From: Viola odorata
Lineage: Eukaryota > Streptophyta > Magnoliopsida > Malpighiales > Violaceae
NCBI GenBank assembly: GCA_963691705.1
Contig: OY829544.1
Span: 38,709,917 to 38,773,916 of the forward strand
Length of the DNA stretch: 64,000 nucleotides
Reading direction: 5' to 3'
Every line of letters starts with the position of its first letter. The first letter of the stretch is position 1. The notes below the pieces were generated by a model. The model was given only the letters and a program-made list of their open reading frames with translations, had not been told where the DNA came from and ran no database searches. Below are positions 34,089 through 47,800 of the stretch, one piece after another. Made by a program: the position numbers and the translations under genes.

Positions 34089-35741
34089 CGGTTGCCCTCT
34101 GCTTGCAGAGGGAGCATCTTCCTGCTTATATTGATCTAGACCTGATTCGTTGGTTTATTAAGCCCCCTAGTGGCTCAGACTGAGAAGTTGTGAATATCTC
34201 ACCTTTTTCCGCCAAGGTCCTGCTTACCTTGGCTGTTTAGAATGGATCATCTCATCCATCTGTTTACATCTCCTTTTATTGCCTAACTATGACTGATAGT
34301 TCATTCTCTCCTATAAATCATATTTTTTCACAAGTTTACAACTGAAAGGGTGGGGGCAGATTGTAGAATACAAGACATTCTTGTTTGCTTTGCATCTGTA
34401 TTGCCCTTGTAGTCCTGGGAAGTTGAGATCCGCCTATAAACTCACGGGGGCGTTAAGATGTATTGCTCGGCTCGTTGATGGTCCATGTGTTGGTGTGGTG
34501 ATGTGGTTGAATTGAAGGATTGTGGAAGATCTTTGAATTGGTTGATCTGAAGTGGCGCTTTTCCCATTAAAGCTGGAGTTGCATTCGTGTGGGAAGAAGG
34601 GGAGGTGAATGCTGCGTTATATAGGGGCCATGAGTTTTGACAGTACAGATTCTCACCGCAGGATGTCCTGGAGCTGCTCATCCAGATTCCTGTCTCTGAA
34701 CATGTAGAATGTTTGTCAATAAATGAGGAATCTCATCCTGAATATTTGTTGAATCTTTAATTTTAATTTAATGCTCCTGAAATCGACTTCTTTTAACCCT
34801 TGGTTTGTACGAATTTAGTGCCAGATTTTAGTTAAGTATGTTTCGGTATCAGTTTCGGATTTCCTTTATGGATATCCTTTATGCTTCCATACTTCTCTCA
34901 TCTACGGATGCTATTTGGTTGATGTAATGCACATCAGAAGGCTACAATGCACTTCAATCATCTGTTTTGGTTTATGTGGTCAATTTCTTTGTTAAAGTTC
35001 TACATATCGTTCAGCTTCTACCCATCATTTTGTTAATTGGACTGCCGTCGTACCATACTTTGATTGTATTTATTCCTTACCTAACCGCGAGTGTCAAACT
35101 ACCTACATTGATTAACTCTCGATTATTTTCGTAAGTGCTGGCGAGAAGTACCACATTAGACAAGGTTGTTGGGCAGTTAAACTTAAAACAAAAATCATGG
35201 TGCCTTTTTGGAGTGACATTTTTCCTCCCATCAAAGAAAACGGTAAGAAAGCTACCAAATACAGACAAAGAATTTGAAACTTCTGATCACATACGAATAA
35301 TTTTATTGAAAGTTGCTAATCATAAGATTTTTCTTTCAATTTTTTTCGTAAATTAAGACTAGATTTCTTAGCGATTTGCTAGTCCTAAACTGCTAAGTTT
35401 AAGCACAAAAATAAATTTAGTATACCACCCTCCTTTGACATTATCTATCTCGTACTGTTTTGTTAAAAAAATAAAAAAGAATATTTAGTAAATAAAGAAA
35501 ATGTATTCCAACATAATTTTGTTTATTTCCTTTCTTTTCCTTTTCATATATACATATTTATCTAATATAAAAGAAGCTCACATACACGTTGATCTAATAA
35601 AAAATTGATCGAAGATCATAACGAGAGAGTCACTCTATTTTAAGAAATCGATTAATCTCGATTAAAAGAATAATTGTGGAGAAAAAATGAAAAAAACTAT
35701 TGGATTAATAAAAAGTAATATCCTGTATATAGCCTTCCTCT
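34089..35741. other. TPP 3' UTR and AT-rich intergenic DNA
   Basis: The first ~650 bases probably include the TPP 3' UTR, with an AATAAA-type signal near 34719. The remainder is AT-rich with no recognised gene or repeat family. Confidence 0.5.
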
Positions 35742-36364
35742 TGTCACACCCCAAAAGTCGAGAGCGTGCCAAAGTGCCAAGAGGGTAAGCGAACGGCTCG
35801 AACAAGCAAGCCAAAATGCGGACTCGCGGGCTGGGAGGAGTGGAGTTCATGGACGAACTCATGAAGTTGTCGGCCTGGTCATGAATAAAGGTACTCAAGG
35901 ATTCTCCATTATGGCGGAAGGTTTTGGAAGGATTAAGAGGAGTCTAGCCCATTGTGGAGAATGGTGCAGAGACTTCCGGAAGCCTTCTAGAAGGTGTTTA
36001 GAAGGGGAGGGTTTTAGAAAGGTTCTAGAATCCCTAAGGGGAACATTAGATCAAGTAGATCTTAGCTGTTCATTGGGGACATGAACATATATATATAGGA
36101 GTAGAAACTCATTTGTACATTCAGCCAAGAAGTAGCAAGTCTTGTAGGGTCAAGTTTTTGTAATCTTTTGTGTGCAATTGTTAATACAAAGCATTTTTCT
36201 CCAAGCTTTCTTCTGTGCCTCTTTTCAAAGTTCTTAAGGCTTATTTGTTCTAACATTCTCTCAAGTTTTGTGCTTTGGTGGTTCACACTGACTTAGCAAG
36301 CCAAGAGTGAGCTAGCTAAGTACCGTACGGGTCAAATCACCGCGCAAAATACTCACCCGTGACA
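35742..36364 (+). mobile_element. Solo LTR (623 bp)
   Basis: The sequence starts TGTCACACCCC and ends ACCCGTGACA, with the 6-bp terminal inverted repeat TGTCAC/GTGACA. It contains a TATA-like ATATATATATAGG near 36090. CTCT flanks both sides, a 4-bp match that may be a decayed 5-bp duplication. No internal region or second LTR is present. Confidence 0.75.
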
Positions 36365-36483
36365 CTCTACTACTACTATAAAAGGTTGCAACTTGCAAGT
36401 TAAACAAGAAGTGAGTAACAGATTTTCGAGGAAAAAAAAAGAGCAACAGATTTTCGACCGAAACAACTACTATAAAGAACACG

Positions 36484-37868
36484 ATGCAACATCTTCGTCG
36501 CTTATTCTCTTTCCCCATCATCTTCCTCCTTCTGATTCCCGTCTTTTAGTCCCTAACATTAATCCTATCCTCCACTCCTTTCCTCCCCACCCGAATCCAG
36601 ATCCTGCAGGTACGCTTCTCAAATCTCTCTCCTTTTCACATTAACGGCATTCGATTAAACCCTTCAATTCGATATTTTTTCAGGACATTTTGAGGGAAGT
36701 AGCTGCAAAGCAGAACTGGGATTTGGAGGGAACTCAAATTTCGAAACTTGAAGTTAGTAGAGTTAGGTTTGGTGTTGGTCTGAGTCACGAGTTCCGCGTG
36801 GGATTTGGGGAACATCGGTTGCTTGTGAAATACCCAGATGAGGGAATTAGTTGGAAGAATCTTAACAAATCTAGAAATGGTGATAATTTTGATGATTTCG
36901 TTGTTAATGGAACTGGGTCATTTGCTGTTCTTGACACTTTCAAACTGGATGGTCCGTTTGATTTGCGGGTCAGTGGACACGACGAATTGTCATTGGAGTT
37001 GCCGATATTACTTCCTATTTTGTTGATTTATCTGTGAAAGATTAGATTTTTCTTTGGTTTTGATTTGTTTCTTTTTAGGGGTTTGCTTATTATTAGTTCA
37101 TGTTTGTGTGTTAGCAGCTGAATGTTTCGCATACTAGTTTGAAAAGAATACTGGTAGGAGAAGGCATTAGTGTAGAAGTAAAGGGTGCAAAGGAAGTTTC
37201 TCTGTTTCATAGATTTGATGTTAAGAGTACTACTAATTGTTTCGTCGCGAATGGAAACAAAACTGGTCTCTTCCCATCCTGGGATTCTATGTGTATGCCA
37301 TTACTTCCTGTACATGTTAATGGGTCTGGATCTCTAGTAGCTTACAAGTTGTGGAACCCTAATGTTCGTATTGATAGAACCTTTTTATCGGAGGGGATGA
37401 TTGAGTTGCTACCAGGAAGGTGTTATACTACTAGTCACGTCTGCAAGATTCGGGAACGATCTGTTCCTTTCTTGAATTTGACAGTAGATGGGATGGAAAA
37501 AGGCTTTGAGGGGTTTTGTTGGTGAGATGATTGCAAAAGATGGATTATTGAGTTTTATTGCATCGAATGTGAGAGCATCGAGCATGATACAGTTCCTGTT
37601 GGAAATGGAGAATAGTTTCGGAGGGAATCAGACTAGAATGGGTATGGCAGCGGAGTGGAGAACGAGACCTAGTTTTGAGAGGGTTTGGTTTGCAGTAACG
37701 GCGCAGGTTGAAGATAACAAGTTGAGGCCTGTAATGGTGAAGAAAGTGAGGCCTTTTATTGCTTCACATACTATGTCGTTGAGTAATGCCATGTTTAACA
37801 TCTCCTTCATGAAGTTCCCTCTGATTCTCGCACCATCAGAGGCTTTAACGCTTGGTGTGAAATGGTAG
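36484..37868 (+). pseudogene. TIN1: TIN1-like (tunicamycin-induced) ER protein gene, probably broken
   Basis: The gene resembles plant TUNICAMYCIN INDUCED 1, an ER-stress-responsive secretory-pathway protein. Exon 1 would begin at ATG 36484 with a signal-peptide-like LFSFPIIFLLLIPVF but meets TAG at 36547-36549. Exon 2 starts at 36684 (DILREVAAKQNWDLEG) and exon 3 at about 37120 (LNVSHTSLKRILVGEG). The join between LSLELP and LNVSH needs a donor at AT-ATTACTT rather than GT. Near 37497 an A5 run shifts the frame: the first frame stops at 37523-37525 and the conserved C terminus (RPSFERVWFAVTAQ, APSEALTLGVKW) continues in another frame to 37868. Three independent lesions favour a pseudogene, though sequence error at the A-run is possible. 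Confidence 0.7.
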
Positions 37869-38149
37869 CATCTTTTTAGCAGAGTAACTTGCCATTTGCT
37901 TGACTATATTGTAAATAATAGAAGACAGATTTTCATTTTTGCATAAACTCCTCAGTTTATGGTGTCTTGCTTTGATTGCTTCCGGTGAATCTATTCTAGG
38001 GCTGGTAACGATGGAAACTTGAACTCAATCTCACCATAATTTGGGAGCCATTCAATACTTTTTGCCCAAATTTTCTGAACATTTTGTAAGAGCACAGAGA
38101 CAAGTTTTATGTTTGAGGCTTTCCCTTGACATCATCTTCATCATAACCA

Positions 38150-38714
38150 TCCTCCTTCTTGTATCAATACCAAGATTGTTACCAGCCAACAACCATCCAG
38201 TCATCCACCACTACTAGTGTGAACATATCAGCTGCCCCGAAAATAGTGTACTGGAATCCTAGCCAGAACACAGTTATTAGCAAAGGCTCGGCAGAGTCAA
38301 CCATGTTGCGTGCAATGGCTACACACTTACGGAGGGTTTCTACAAATCCTGCAATTGCCATGGATATAGCAGAGAGCACCAACCCAATTCCTACACGCTG
38401 AAGGTGGCGAATTCTGGTGGGAATGCCACTGATCTTTCTTGCAAGGGGTACGAAGATGTGGTCATAGAACGAATATGAAAAGGAAGGGTATTACTGGCAC
38501 CTTAAAGCCGCGAGTATTCGTGTCCATGGTGGTGCTTTGTTGGATTCAGAAAGTTTGGAGCTGCGCGAAACACAGTGTTCATCAAGATCTTTGTTTCTTC
38601 AACTTGGGCCACTGTGCATAGACTCCAGGATGATCCAGGGGTGGTTAACGTTGTTTCAGAATTAGAGTTTCTGACAATCGCAGCGCGGTCCAAGAACCTG
38701 TAATGACGGTACAT
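38150..38714 (-). pseudogene. NRT1/PTR (NPF) transporter fragment
   Basis: Minus-strand pieces match the C-terminal half of NPF nitrate/peptide transporters. YRFLDRAAIV and LCTVAQVEETKIL lie at about 38712-38600. After frame changes, VLSAISMAIAGFVETLR and ITVFWLGFQYTIFGAADMFT follow at about 38382-38210. The intervening transmembrane part is frame-shifted. N-terminal helices and the final helices are absent. Confidence 0.75.
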
Positions 38715-41340
38715 TTCTGTTATACATTTAGAAAACGAGTTCTTGGGTTTTTTCTACCAGTGTAAAACCAAATAATTGCTATCAATTTTATGCTCTACCT
38801 GAATTCATCACTCCTCTATACAATTCCAACTTTACATTATATACATAGATAGGTTGCGTTAATTTTTTTTTATATATGGATAGATAATAACTTGTTAAAG
38901 CCACAAATTTTGGATTACAAATATTCCTAAAATTATTAGATTAGAATTAATTATTTTGTTTGTATGGCACACCCAAGGTAAGTCTCGTAATGTGAGTATC
39001 TCGCTTTTATCGTTGGTACGGGTTGTACTGATCCTAATCAAAATACCGGTTTCGGTTTGCATCTCAGAATTATATTCTTTATATATTTATATATACAATT
39101 ATGTACAAATCTATGAGCATTCAATACACTTATGATAATTTTTTTAGTGTTAGGATGAGATATACTGATTGATATTTGACTGGTATTATCGTTATAATTG
39201 GTGTAAACCTAGATAAAAACTTAATGGAATAATATATTTTCTATCTCATTGTACACACAAATTTCTTCTGGAATAGGAGAAAATTACAATAGTAAAATTG
39301 CAATGATGAATGAATTTAAACTAAAGTGTTCATTCTTCTCTTGTTTCTTCTGATTATTAAATCGATTTTCACTCCTGATTTAAGCTTAGATTTGAGTTTG
39401 GTGGATGACGGACTAACCTTAAATTAGCTTGTAGTCCGCAATTGATTTGAGAACAAATCGGCCTTGAGTCAACTTTTGTCTTTTCACTGATTTGCTTTGA
39501 GTTTGAGAGAAAAATTAGTCTTAATGGCTTATAGTTTTTCTCTTTCTTTCTTATGGATGATGCGTCTGATCTTGATCTTCAGTTCTTCAACCTTGCAACA
39601 ATCTCTCCAAAATTTCTTCCTTTTCGTCCCATTTTTTACCTTATGATGAGACGTCAATTTATAGCCTCATAAATATGATTTTAAATTTTGAACGATGACT
39701 CGTGTCTTCATCCCATTGGTCTTTGTTAAATGTTTAACAAAAAATATTTGATTTGGTTTAGATTTGACCATAATTTTAATTCAAACTGATTTGAATTAAA
39801 ATTTGATTTTTAAATTTTAATATTAATTAATTTTATATTTAATCAAATAAATAAATAAATATAAAATGAGTTTTGACTCATTCAAACTTTAGTTTGTTAA
39901 TAGACATTGACTTGAAATCTGACTCATTAACCATTGGGCTTTATGGACCTTAGTCAAATAAATTTCACGGATTTTGGATAAGCGGGCTTTGTGAATTGGG
40001 CAAAATAATTTATTTGTGCTAAACTTTTTTGATGTCTATTTACCAATAATCTTGAATTTTTTTTTCTTTCACGAGTTTTAACGGGCTTGTAGATTAGATT
40101 TGAGTACGAACCCATGAACCATTTATTAGGAATTGGACTTGAGGACTTGCCACTTAGTTGTTCCCGCGTCGATCTTCAATTCAACTCCTCATTTTTTTTC
40201 TTTCCAAAGTGCACATGGCTTTCTTTGGATTATAAATCCATTTGAGATTAAATTTGCCGCCAGTCAATTCTACTTGAGATAGGGAGTACAGAAATTTGAC
40301 TAGCACTAAGAGATAAACTTGAACCCATCTAGGATTAAGATATACTTTTATCTAGGTCTAATTTCTTTGATGTAGTACATATTTATCACCAAATTACTTG
40401 ATAATTTGCATAATAAATCAACTTTTGCTGCAACAAATAATTCCCGGTTCCTCTATCATCTCTGTTTTTTCCTTCCTCCTTTTTTTTCTTGTTCAACACT
40501 TTTGACCGACTCGATTTTAATTTGCAGATTCGGACAAGCTTGGTTCGACGAATTAGGAGTGATTCTTGTTTGCTTTCCAATACTGCTTTTCAGTACTCTC
40601 GCTTGGCTTGGGATTTATGCCCTTCTTTCCTAATGCCTGAACCGAGATCCTATTGGATCATCATATGACCCTTTTTTTGATCCATATGACCCTTTTTTTC
40701 TTTCTTTCTTGGGTTAATATGTGCATAGATCCTGATCAAATTAATGAACTTTTGTGCACTGATGTCTTGATTTTATACCATTCTTTTTCTTTTTTCTTTT
40801 TTCTTTTTTCAAGCGCATCAATAACCACTCTTCAATTCTTTTTCTTTTCAACTTGCTTGGGTCGATCATTTCCGATTTAGTTTCTCATGCTTCACCTTCA
40901 CATATTGATTTGGTACACTATGTGAAATTGTTTGTTCGGGTGGTTGTTTTTATTATTATTATTTTTTACAGAGCAAAGTCATACAAAACTTGATCTTCAC
41001 TCGTGATTGTTATTTAATCTCGATACATACCAAGTACGACCACTCATCTTTTCTTTCAACCCATACCAGAATGAGATTTGTATTATGTCTTGTATTACGC
41101 ATGTAATTAAGTGTTCATGCTATCCATGCATCCCCGCGTTTGGTATTATTTGTGCACAATTTTTTTAGCATGTCCGTACTTGATGATTTTTTTTAATAAA
41201 TAAACCATGTCGCGGTTTTTTATCCTTTGTTTGGAACAGATGGCTGTCTTCGTCACGATCTGCTGGTGTTGCTCCGTCGTGATCTCTTGATATGAAGTGG
41301 ATTGGCGAGAGCTCAGGTCAAGGGTAAAATGGAAAATTTC
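38715..41340. other. AT-rich intergenic DNA
   Basis: No gene, LTR pair or inverted-repeat element is recognised. Short open frames near 40406-40880 are T-rich and have no domain signal. The part at 39755-39860 is very AT-rich. Confidence 0.55.
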
Positions 41341-41360
41341 TTTACTTTCCAGAAACTGAA

Positions 41361-44146
41361 GTGAAGCAACGTTCGCAATTTGGAGGAAGAAGAGAACGAA
41401 AGCTTTCCATAGTGAGTCGGTCGACGGAAGATTCCAACATTAAGCTGGATCAGTCCTTTTTAAGTGTTGTACCTGACTCAAACGATGTAGAACCTTCAAG
41501 ATTTCACTCTACCCTGCCTATCCCTTCCTTTTGTGGCACAAAAGATTATTATCAGCATCCAGAGATTGGTGAGGGAATCAAGGCAAAGCATTGTAGATGG
41601 GGCTTGTTGCTCGAGGAGGGATCTCTAATATTCAAGGCTTTTGGGAGTGGTCAATTGGACTCAGAGGCGTCTTCAAAAGAAGGACCTTCATGAACTTTCA
41701 CAGGAAGTTGGTGCTACGATGTTTGATTATCGGCGTCCAACCTCCATTTACAAAGCTTTATGCGAGATATGGTGTCCAACTACTAACACCTTTGTGACCA
41801 GATGTGGAGAGATCGGTGTATCACTTTAGGATATGAGAGAGATCCATGGACTTCCCATTCTTGGAGATTACTATGAAGAGACAATCCTTACTTTTTTCGA
41901 TTTGTCCTACAACAATGATGATTTTCGGTGTTGCATATATTTATTCAAGGCCTTTAAGATCCTAGATGAAAACAAAAGTGTAGATCTTATTTCCTATGCT
42001 GATTGGATCTCATTCTAGCTTAAGAAGGATAGTCGAACATTTATTGGCAACCCTTAACTGTGTAACGATTATAAGATGTTGTGACCATGGTTGTCAAAGT
42101 TGCATTTTTAGCTCGTAAAACGTACGAGTTTAAGAGTTTACACCCATAAATCAAGTTAAAGCAGAAGCAAAATCGAAATCTGTCAAGCACGGGTTGAAAT
42201 CTTGATTCAAAATGATGAAATTGGTAAAATCGTCCGACTTTACCAATCTCACCCATTTTACATCATTCATAATTTAAAATAAAACTTCATTAAGGCAATC
42301 TGGGATTTCATTCCACTCTTCACGCCACTCTCGAGCTATTTGTTTCTTGATTAATTAAAAAATAAAAACAATATCTAGCTATTCCTTTCATTGCATTATC
42401 CTCCTAAATCTCAAACCTCACATTGTTTTCCTCAATGAGTTGATGAAATTTATTTATTTTTGAAATCTTTGATGAAACTTACTTGACAAGAGAAGATAAA
42501 GAATAGAAGACAAGGAGGAGAGATGGAAAGGAACATAAGAATTAATGGGTTGTATACTTGATTTTACATGATTTTACGTTACAGATTTCACCTCCCCATT
42601 TCAAATTAACTTAAACTTTCGATTTTGACGACCTTGGCTGCGACAGAAGCCGATGGTTAAGAATAAGAGGTATATTAGAAAGGTCGTTCTTAGGAGACCT
42701 TCTGAGTTCCCTATTCTAGATGATACTCATAGGGATCTTCCAAAAGATACTCTGAATGCTGGATATTTCATCACCTGAAGGGGATTTTGTAGAGATTGCA
42801 ACGTATTTGTCTCTCTGGTTGTGCTGCTTTATCTTTTCCAGTAGTGAGGCCTTTATCCGACCTGCGATATTCATGATTGCCTATAGAATGGCCCATGGTG
42901 CTACCTATAGCCTGGTCCCTCCCATACTTGCCACAATTTATAGAGGATTAAGTCAGACCACCAATGTGAATGATAAGGGGAGCTTGGTTCGATTCCCACT
43001 TCATTTCCAAGTCATTTTCTTTATGCATGGGCGACCACCTATTTTACGCGAGGTATATACGTACGTGATGGTAGGTATGGACGACTTATCATTCGTAGGT
43101 GTAGAGGTTCAGTGAATACTTATTTCCCGTGGGAGACTGTATTTATTGATGAGAGAGAACTTATTCGAGATGCAATAAATTTTCCTTGGATCCCTATTCA
43201 TACTCCTTTGCCTTACGGTGTGTAAGATGATGATGGGACTCTTTTGATTGAATTCCTTGAGTTTATGGTGAGCATTGCCTAAGAAGACTTTCTCGTTTGA
43301 ATGAGAGGTCTCAAATCTTGGAGTGGTATTACGGTGTTCATTTTGCAAGACAACAAGGGTATAAACAAAGTCTTCTAGGGTCTATAGCTTTGCCTGATGC
43401 CAAACTTAGCTCTCATGCTCATCTTTATTACTAGTTGTCCTTGAAACGAACTCGTAGTGGCGCATCTTTCATTATTCCACCGTCTTGGCATAACATTCAT
43501 CTAGAATGTGCTGATACCTATTTGACATGGTGGACTAAAGGATCAATTGCTATTTTGGACAACATCTACATTATTTTGTTGCAATCTAGTGAGAGTTATA
43601 ACTACAAGCTTCTTCTCTTAGTTGAAAGATCCTCTCGGAGTAGTAGTGGATCCATGATCAAGACTTGTTCGAAGGATCTTTCAAGGAACGGTAGTTCAAG
43701 GGCCAAAGACTTGGGGAGAGATGGCCATGAGAAAGAGAGGCTTGGGTCAAACATCTCGAGGAATGATAAGCCAAGGATGAAAAAGTACGCTCCTCCAAAA
43801 AGATCTCTTTCTAGTGTGATTGTTGCCCCTTCTCATAACGAAGCTCTTAGAGGGAAAAGGCTAAAATATGTTGGTCATAAGTCCTACAATAAAGAGGTCT
43901 TGCACAACGATGATGAAGATAATGAGAATCATGTATGCTTTCATTCTCTTTGCTTTTCCTTATAAATACATCTTGAACTCTTCAATTTTTTTTAGTATGC
44001 TCTTGTGAGAAAGAACAACCGAAAGAATGCTGAGGCTACACCTGAAAGACCTCTGAAGATACCATTGTCCAAGAAGAGCACTCCTCAGAAATACTGTGGA
44101 GTTGCTGATAATGGTGAGATGTCCATTGAAGTTAGGAACATAGGTA
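41361..44146 (+). pseudogene. Plant mobile domain (PMD, MAIL/MAIN-like) pseudogene
   Basis: Frames at 41361-41693, 41641-41829, 41833-42018, 42756-43115 and 43435-43965 together follow the plant mobile domain (PF10536). Cues are GFWEWSIG, CPTTNTFVTRCGEIGVSL, LPILGDYYEETI, the FSSSEAFIRPAIFM region, ILATIYRGLS and HLECADTYLTWW. A basic C-terminal tail follows (RSSRSSSGS, PPKRSLSSVIV). Many stops and frame changes are present, and a MITE splits the domain at 42086-42636. PMD proteins occur both as host genes in silencing and development and inside transposons. Which applies here cannot be told. Confidence 0.75.
42086..42636 (+). mobile_element. hAT-type MITE (551 bp) in the PMD pseudogene
   Basis: The termini CATGGTTGTCAAAGTTGC and CGATTTTGACGACCTTG are imperfect inverted repeats. 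The 8-bp flanks GTTGTGAC (42078-42085) and GCTGCGAC (42637-42644) differ only by two C/T transitions. The interior has TCGTAAAACGTACGA-like palindromic text and no transposase. Confidence 0.8.
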
Positions 44147-44241
44147 TATAATGATTTATCATCCTTTTGTTTTACCTTTTATGCTTACAATACTTATATT
44201 TACTTTCTTTCAGCCTTTCCTGAAATATTTATAATCGCAAG

Positions 44242-44756
44242 TGATAACTATCGATACCACAGAAGCGACATCTCCACTACCCCGCCGGGTGACCCGGCCA
44301 ACATACTGTACCCGCCGCGGGAGACAAGACCCTGTTCTTACCGCCCTTAGCCTGGAGACCGACCCTGGGATGGTCGACATCAGCGGGGGGGCTCTCATGC
44401 GACATCCGCGCGGCGGCATCCCATCCCAGGTCATCCATGACGTCACTCCGCATGATGTCATCCCACATGACATCACTCAATGCCACCCCAGTGACACCTA
44501 CCAGGGACTATTCCCACCCCCTGTCGGTACACTCCTTCCTTTGCCTATAAATACCCCCACCTTTTCAGACAAGGGGGTAAGCCTAAGATAGCGTACTGAA
44601 CCCCTGCCATTTTGACTACCTGCACTGACTTTGGCATCGGAGTGTTTACGCCGGAGACCCCCTCCGGCGCTTTGCAGGTGACGAAGACCCCAGCAGAGTA
44701 TTCCCGACCAGCCCAAATCAGGCCGATCCTGCTCAGTATCCCCCGGACTCTTATCA
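44242..44756 (+). repeat. 5' LTR of plus-strand Tat-type element
   Basis: The 515-bp sequence begins TGATAA and ends TTATCA, with a TATA box in TTGCCTATAAATACC near 44540-44554. The part around 44635-44670 (GCATCGGAGTGTTTACGCC) resembles, in reverse, the LTR at 48501, so the two elements belong to one family. Its 3' LTR is outside the window. Confidence 0.85.
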
Positions 44757-44778
44757 AATGGTGCTTTCATTGAGAGCC
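44757..44778 (+). promoter_or_regulatory. Primer-binding site of the plus-strand Tat element
   Basis: AATGGTGCTTTCATTGAGAG follows the LTR end. The minus-strand sister element has AATTGGTGCTCTCGTTGAGA in the same position (63867-63848). The primer tRNA was not identified. Confidence 0.6.
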
Positions 44779-44841
44779 TTGGTTAATTAAGTGAGTTTTC
44801 CTTAGTAACCAAGCTCCGTTTTTTCTGAGAGTCGAAGGATC

Positions 44842-47800
44842 ATGGCTTCAGATTCAGAATCCACACCCCCTCATACTCGTGGTGTTCACGCGCGTAGGGA
44901 ACTTTTTTCCACGTCTTCATCCAGTATATATGTCACATCACGTGAAACTTCCTCTGCGCAGACAGACTTTCTTTTCGAGTTGACAGCTGGCACTCCGTTT
45001 TCTCAAATGGGCACCCCGTTTTCTCAAACGGGTACCCCATTTCGGCAAATTGGTTCCCTTATTTCCTCAATGGGTGCCCCGTTTTCCCACACGGGCGGAC
45101 CCAGTTACTCCACCCCTCCGCTTGTAAGTTCTAGGATGGATGGCCCTACTACTCCGTCGGTAAGTTCGATGTTAGCTCTTCGAGCCCACTTGGACTATTT
45201 AATTGGGATGGTCGCAGGCCCCACTTCTAGTACCGCGACATCAGGTGTGTCTCCTCGAGTTATTTTCACTCCGTCTATTGTCGCTGATCGACCAGTATCA
45301 CCTCGTCGCCAGGAGAGTGTCCCTCTGACCTCACCTGTGATAAGCATGCCATTCAGCTTTGCGCAACTGGCAGACGGACAGGAGGAGCACTACATACCGC
45401 GGATACCGCGGATTCATGTCTCTCAAGTAGAGCGACCGGTAGATGAATACAGAGAGCGTTGGGACGGCAGGAGAGAGGGAACTGGTAGGGAGGTATCTAT
45501 GGAGTGGAGTGAGAGATCAGGCAGTAGGAGGCGTCGAACCCGTTCGCTTAGGAGTCGCAGCCGGTCTCCCAGGCAGCAGCGCATCCCGGAGTTTCGAGGG
45601 CACCGACGACACCTGGACATGTCTCCTCCTCGTCACGATCGTGAGATCTTGGATGACACCGCTGGTCATCCTTTCACCCACTGTGTAAGGCACCACAGGG
45701 TCAGCCGACATGTTAAGCTCCCCACGGAATCATACGATGGCACCAAAGACCCCATCTTGCATCTTAATAAGGTGAAGGATTTCGTCCAGTTTCAAACGCA
45801 CAACGACGCGGCGTTGTGTCAAATATTTGTTATGACATTGTCAGGAGTAGCTCGCTTCTGGTTTGAAGGACTTCCTGCTCAATCAATTGACAATTTCCCG
45901 CAGCTAGAGGCCAAGTTTAAGAGTCGCTTCAGCACAGCTATCCCCATTCGAAAGTCTGCAGCAGCCTTGTTTGATATATGTAGAAAACCAGAGGAGTCGT
46001 TGAATAGCTATCTTGGTCATTTCGATATGGAAATGTCGTTAACTCCTGGAATTACTATTGATTTTGCCATAGAAGCTTTGAAGCGGAATTGTGGATATGG
46101 GAAGCTGAGAGATACGCTGATGGTGGACCCCCCAATGACTTTAGACGCGTTAAGGTTGAAGGCTCACAATTATGCGAGAATGGAAGAAGAGGAATATAGA
46201 AACAGGATACGGGATGCGCCCCAGAACGCCCCTCCTACTCCCACGGCTCAAGGCAATATGACCCACGACACCCGTCTGGGTGACGAATACACCCAGCGGA
46301 AAGATTACATTCCCAAGGCATCGAATTGCCAGAAGGGTAATTACTCTAGAGGAAGGGGCGGCGGTCTGAATGTTCAGCGACAGGGGGATCCCCCTAAGGG
46401 TCGAATGTACGATCCCGACCTTCCTCCCCTTACACTCCCACGAGCGGAAATCTTAGCCATCATTCAGCAGCGGAACCTGCCGATCCGCTATCCAGCCCCT
46501 GTGAAGCCAAGGGTAGTCATGGGAGGAAGGGAAAACGCTTTTTGTAAATTCCATAAGGTTAAGGGGCATTCCATAGAGGCATGTAGGGAATTGAAGTTAG
46601 CAATAAAGCGCTTGTTGGAAGAAGGCTATCTTGAAGAAACCAGGAGCGACCGTCCGCACGGGGCGTTAGGTGACCATCAATTGCCTACTCCCCTTGGGAG
46701 CAGCGGGACTTTTGAGGCCAAGGGAAAAGAAGCGCTAATGATGTATGACGAGGACATCCCCATCATTAACATTATCACTGGGGGCGCGTCGTTCCTGGAT
46801 GAGATTACCCCAGCAACACTCGTAGCAGGAGAGAAGCGGAAACGGGAAAGCCAGCCTGTAAAAAAAGGAGTGATCGACGCACTGGATAGGATGGTAATAT
46901 CTTTTTCGGAAGAAGATGAGAAGGGCGTTGTCTTCCCTCATAATGACGCGCTAGTAGTCACACCGATTGTTGGGAGCCATGGGGTACGAAGGACCCTCAT
47001 TGATAACGGCAGTGCGGTAAACTTATTTTCGTTGGAAGCATATAATCTCATGAAACGCCCTGCCGGTGAACTGGCGACTTGCAAGAAACCAATTATTGGA
47101 GTGGACGGCATCCCTATACCTGTAATTGGAGTCACAACGCTGCCTGTGTATGTTAGAGAAGACGCATCGAAACGATCAGAAGAGTTGATGTTCTTGGTTG
47201 TGGATCTCATCCTACCGTATAATGCCATTCTAGGGCGGCCATTCCTCAATCCTTTCGAGGCGACGGTATCTCAGAAACACCTCAGGATGAAATACCCCTC
47301 TTGGGAAGGGGTAGTATCGATCAAGGGCGATCAAAAGCTAGCCGTCGAGTGTTATTCACTCATGATTCAAAAAAGCTGTGATTAATATGTGTGTGTGGCA
47401 GCGGATCCCTATGAGCAAAGGGATGAAAGGCGAACCCAGCCAGTGGATGCGATGGTGTCCATCCCCATCCAAGGCAATGATAAGGCGAGCTTCCAGGCCA
47501 GTGACAAGTTGACCCTTGAGGAGAGAGCACAATTAGCCCGGTTGTTGAACAAGTGCAAAGGAGAGTTCGCGTGGAAACCGGCGGACATGCCTGGAGTGTC
47601 CAGGGAAGTGGCTGAGCACCGACTCAGCGTTGACCCGCGCGCCACGCCAGTTCAACAGAAGCGGCGAGAATTCTCTGTGAAAAAGTCAGTGGTGATTGAT
47701 AAGGAGGTAGTGAAACTGCTAAACGCAGGATTCATCCGAGAAGTTCAATACCCCACTTGGTTAGCCAACCCCGTCTTGGTCCGCAAGCCCAACGGAGACT

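Noticed and set aside
34442..34681. 79-aa minus-strand frame downstream of TPP
   Set aside because: No domain or homologue is recognised, and it overlaps the probable TPP 3' UTR.
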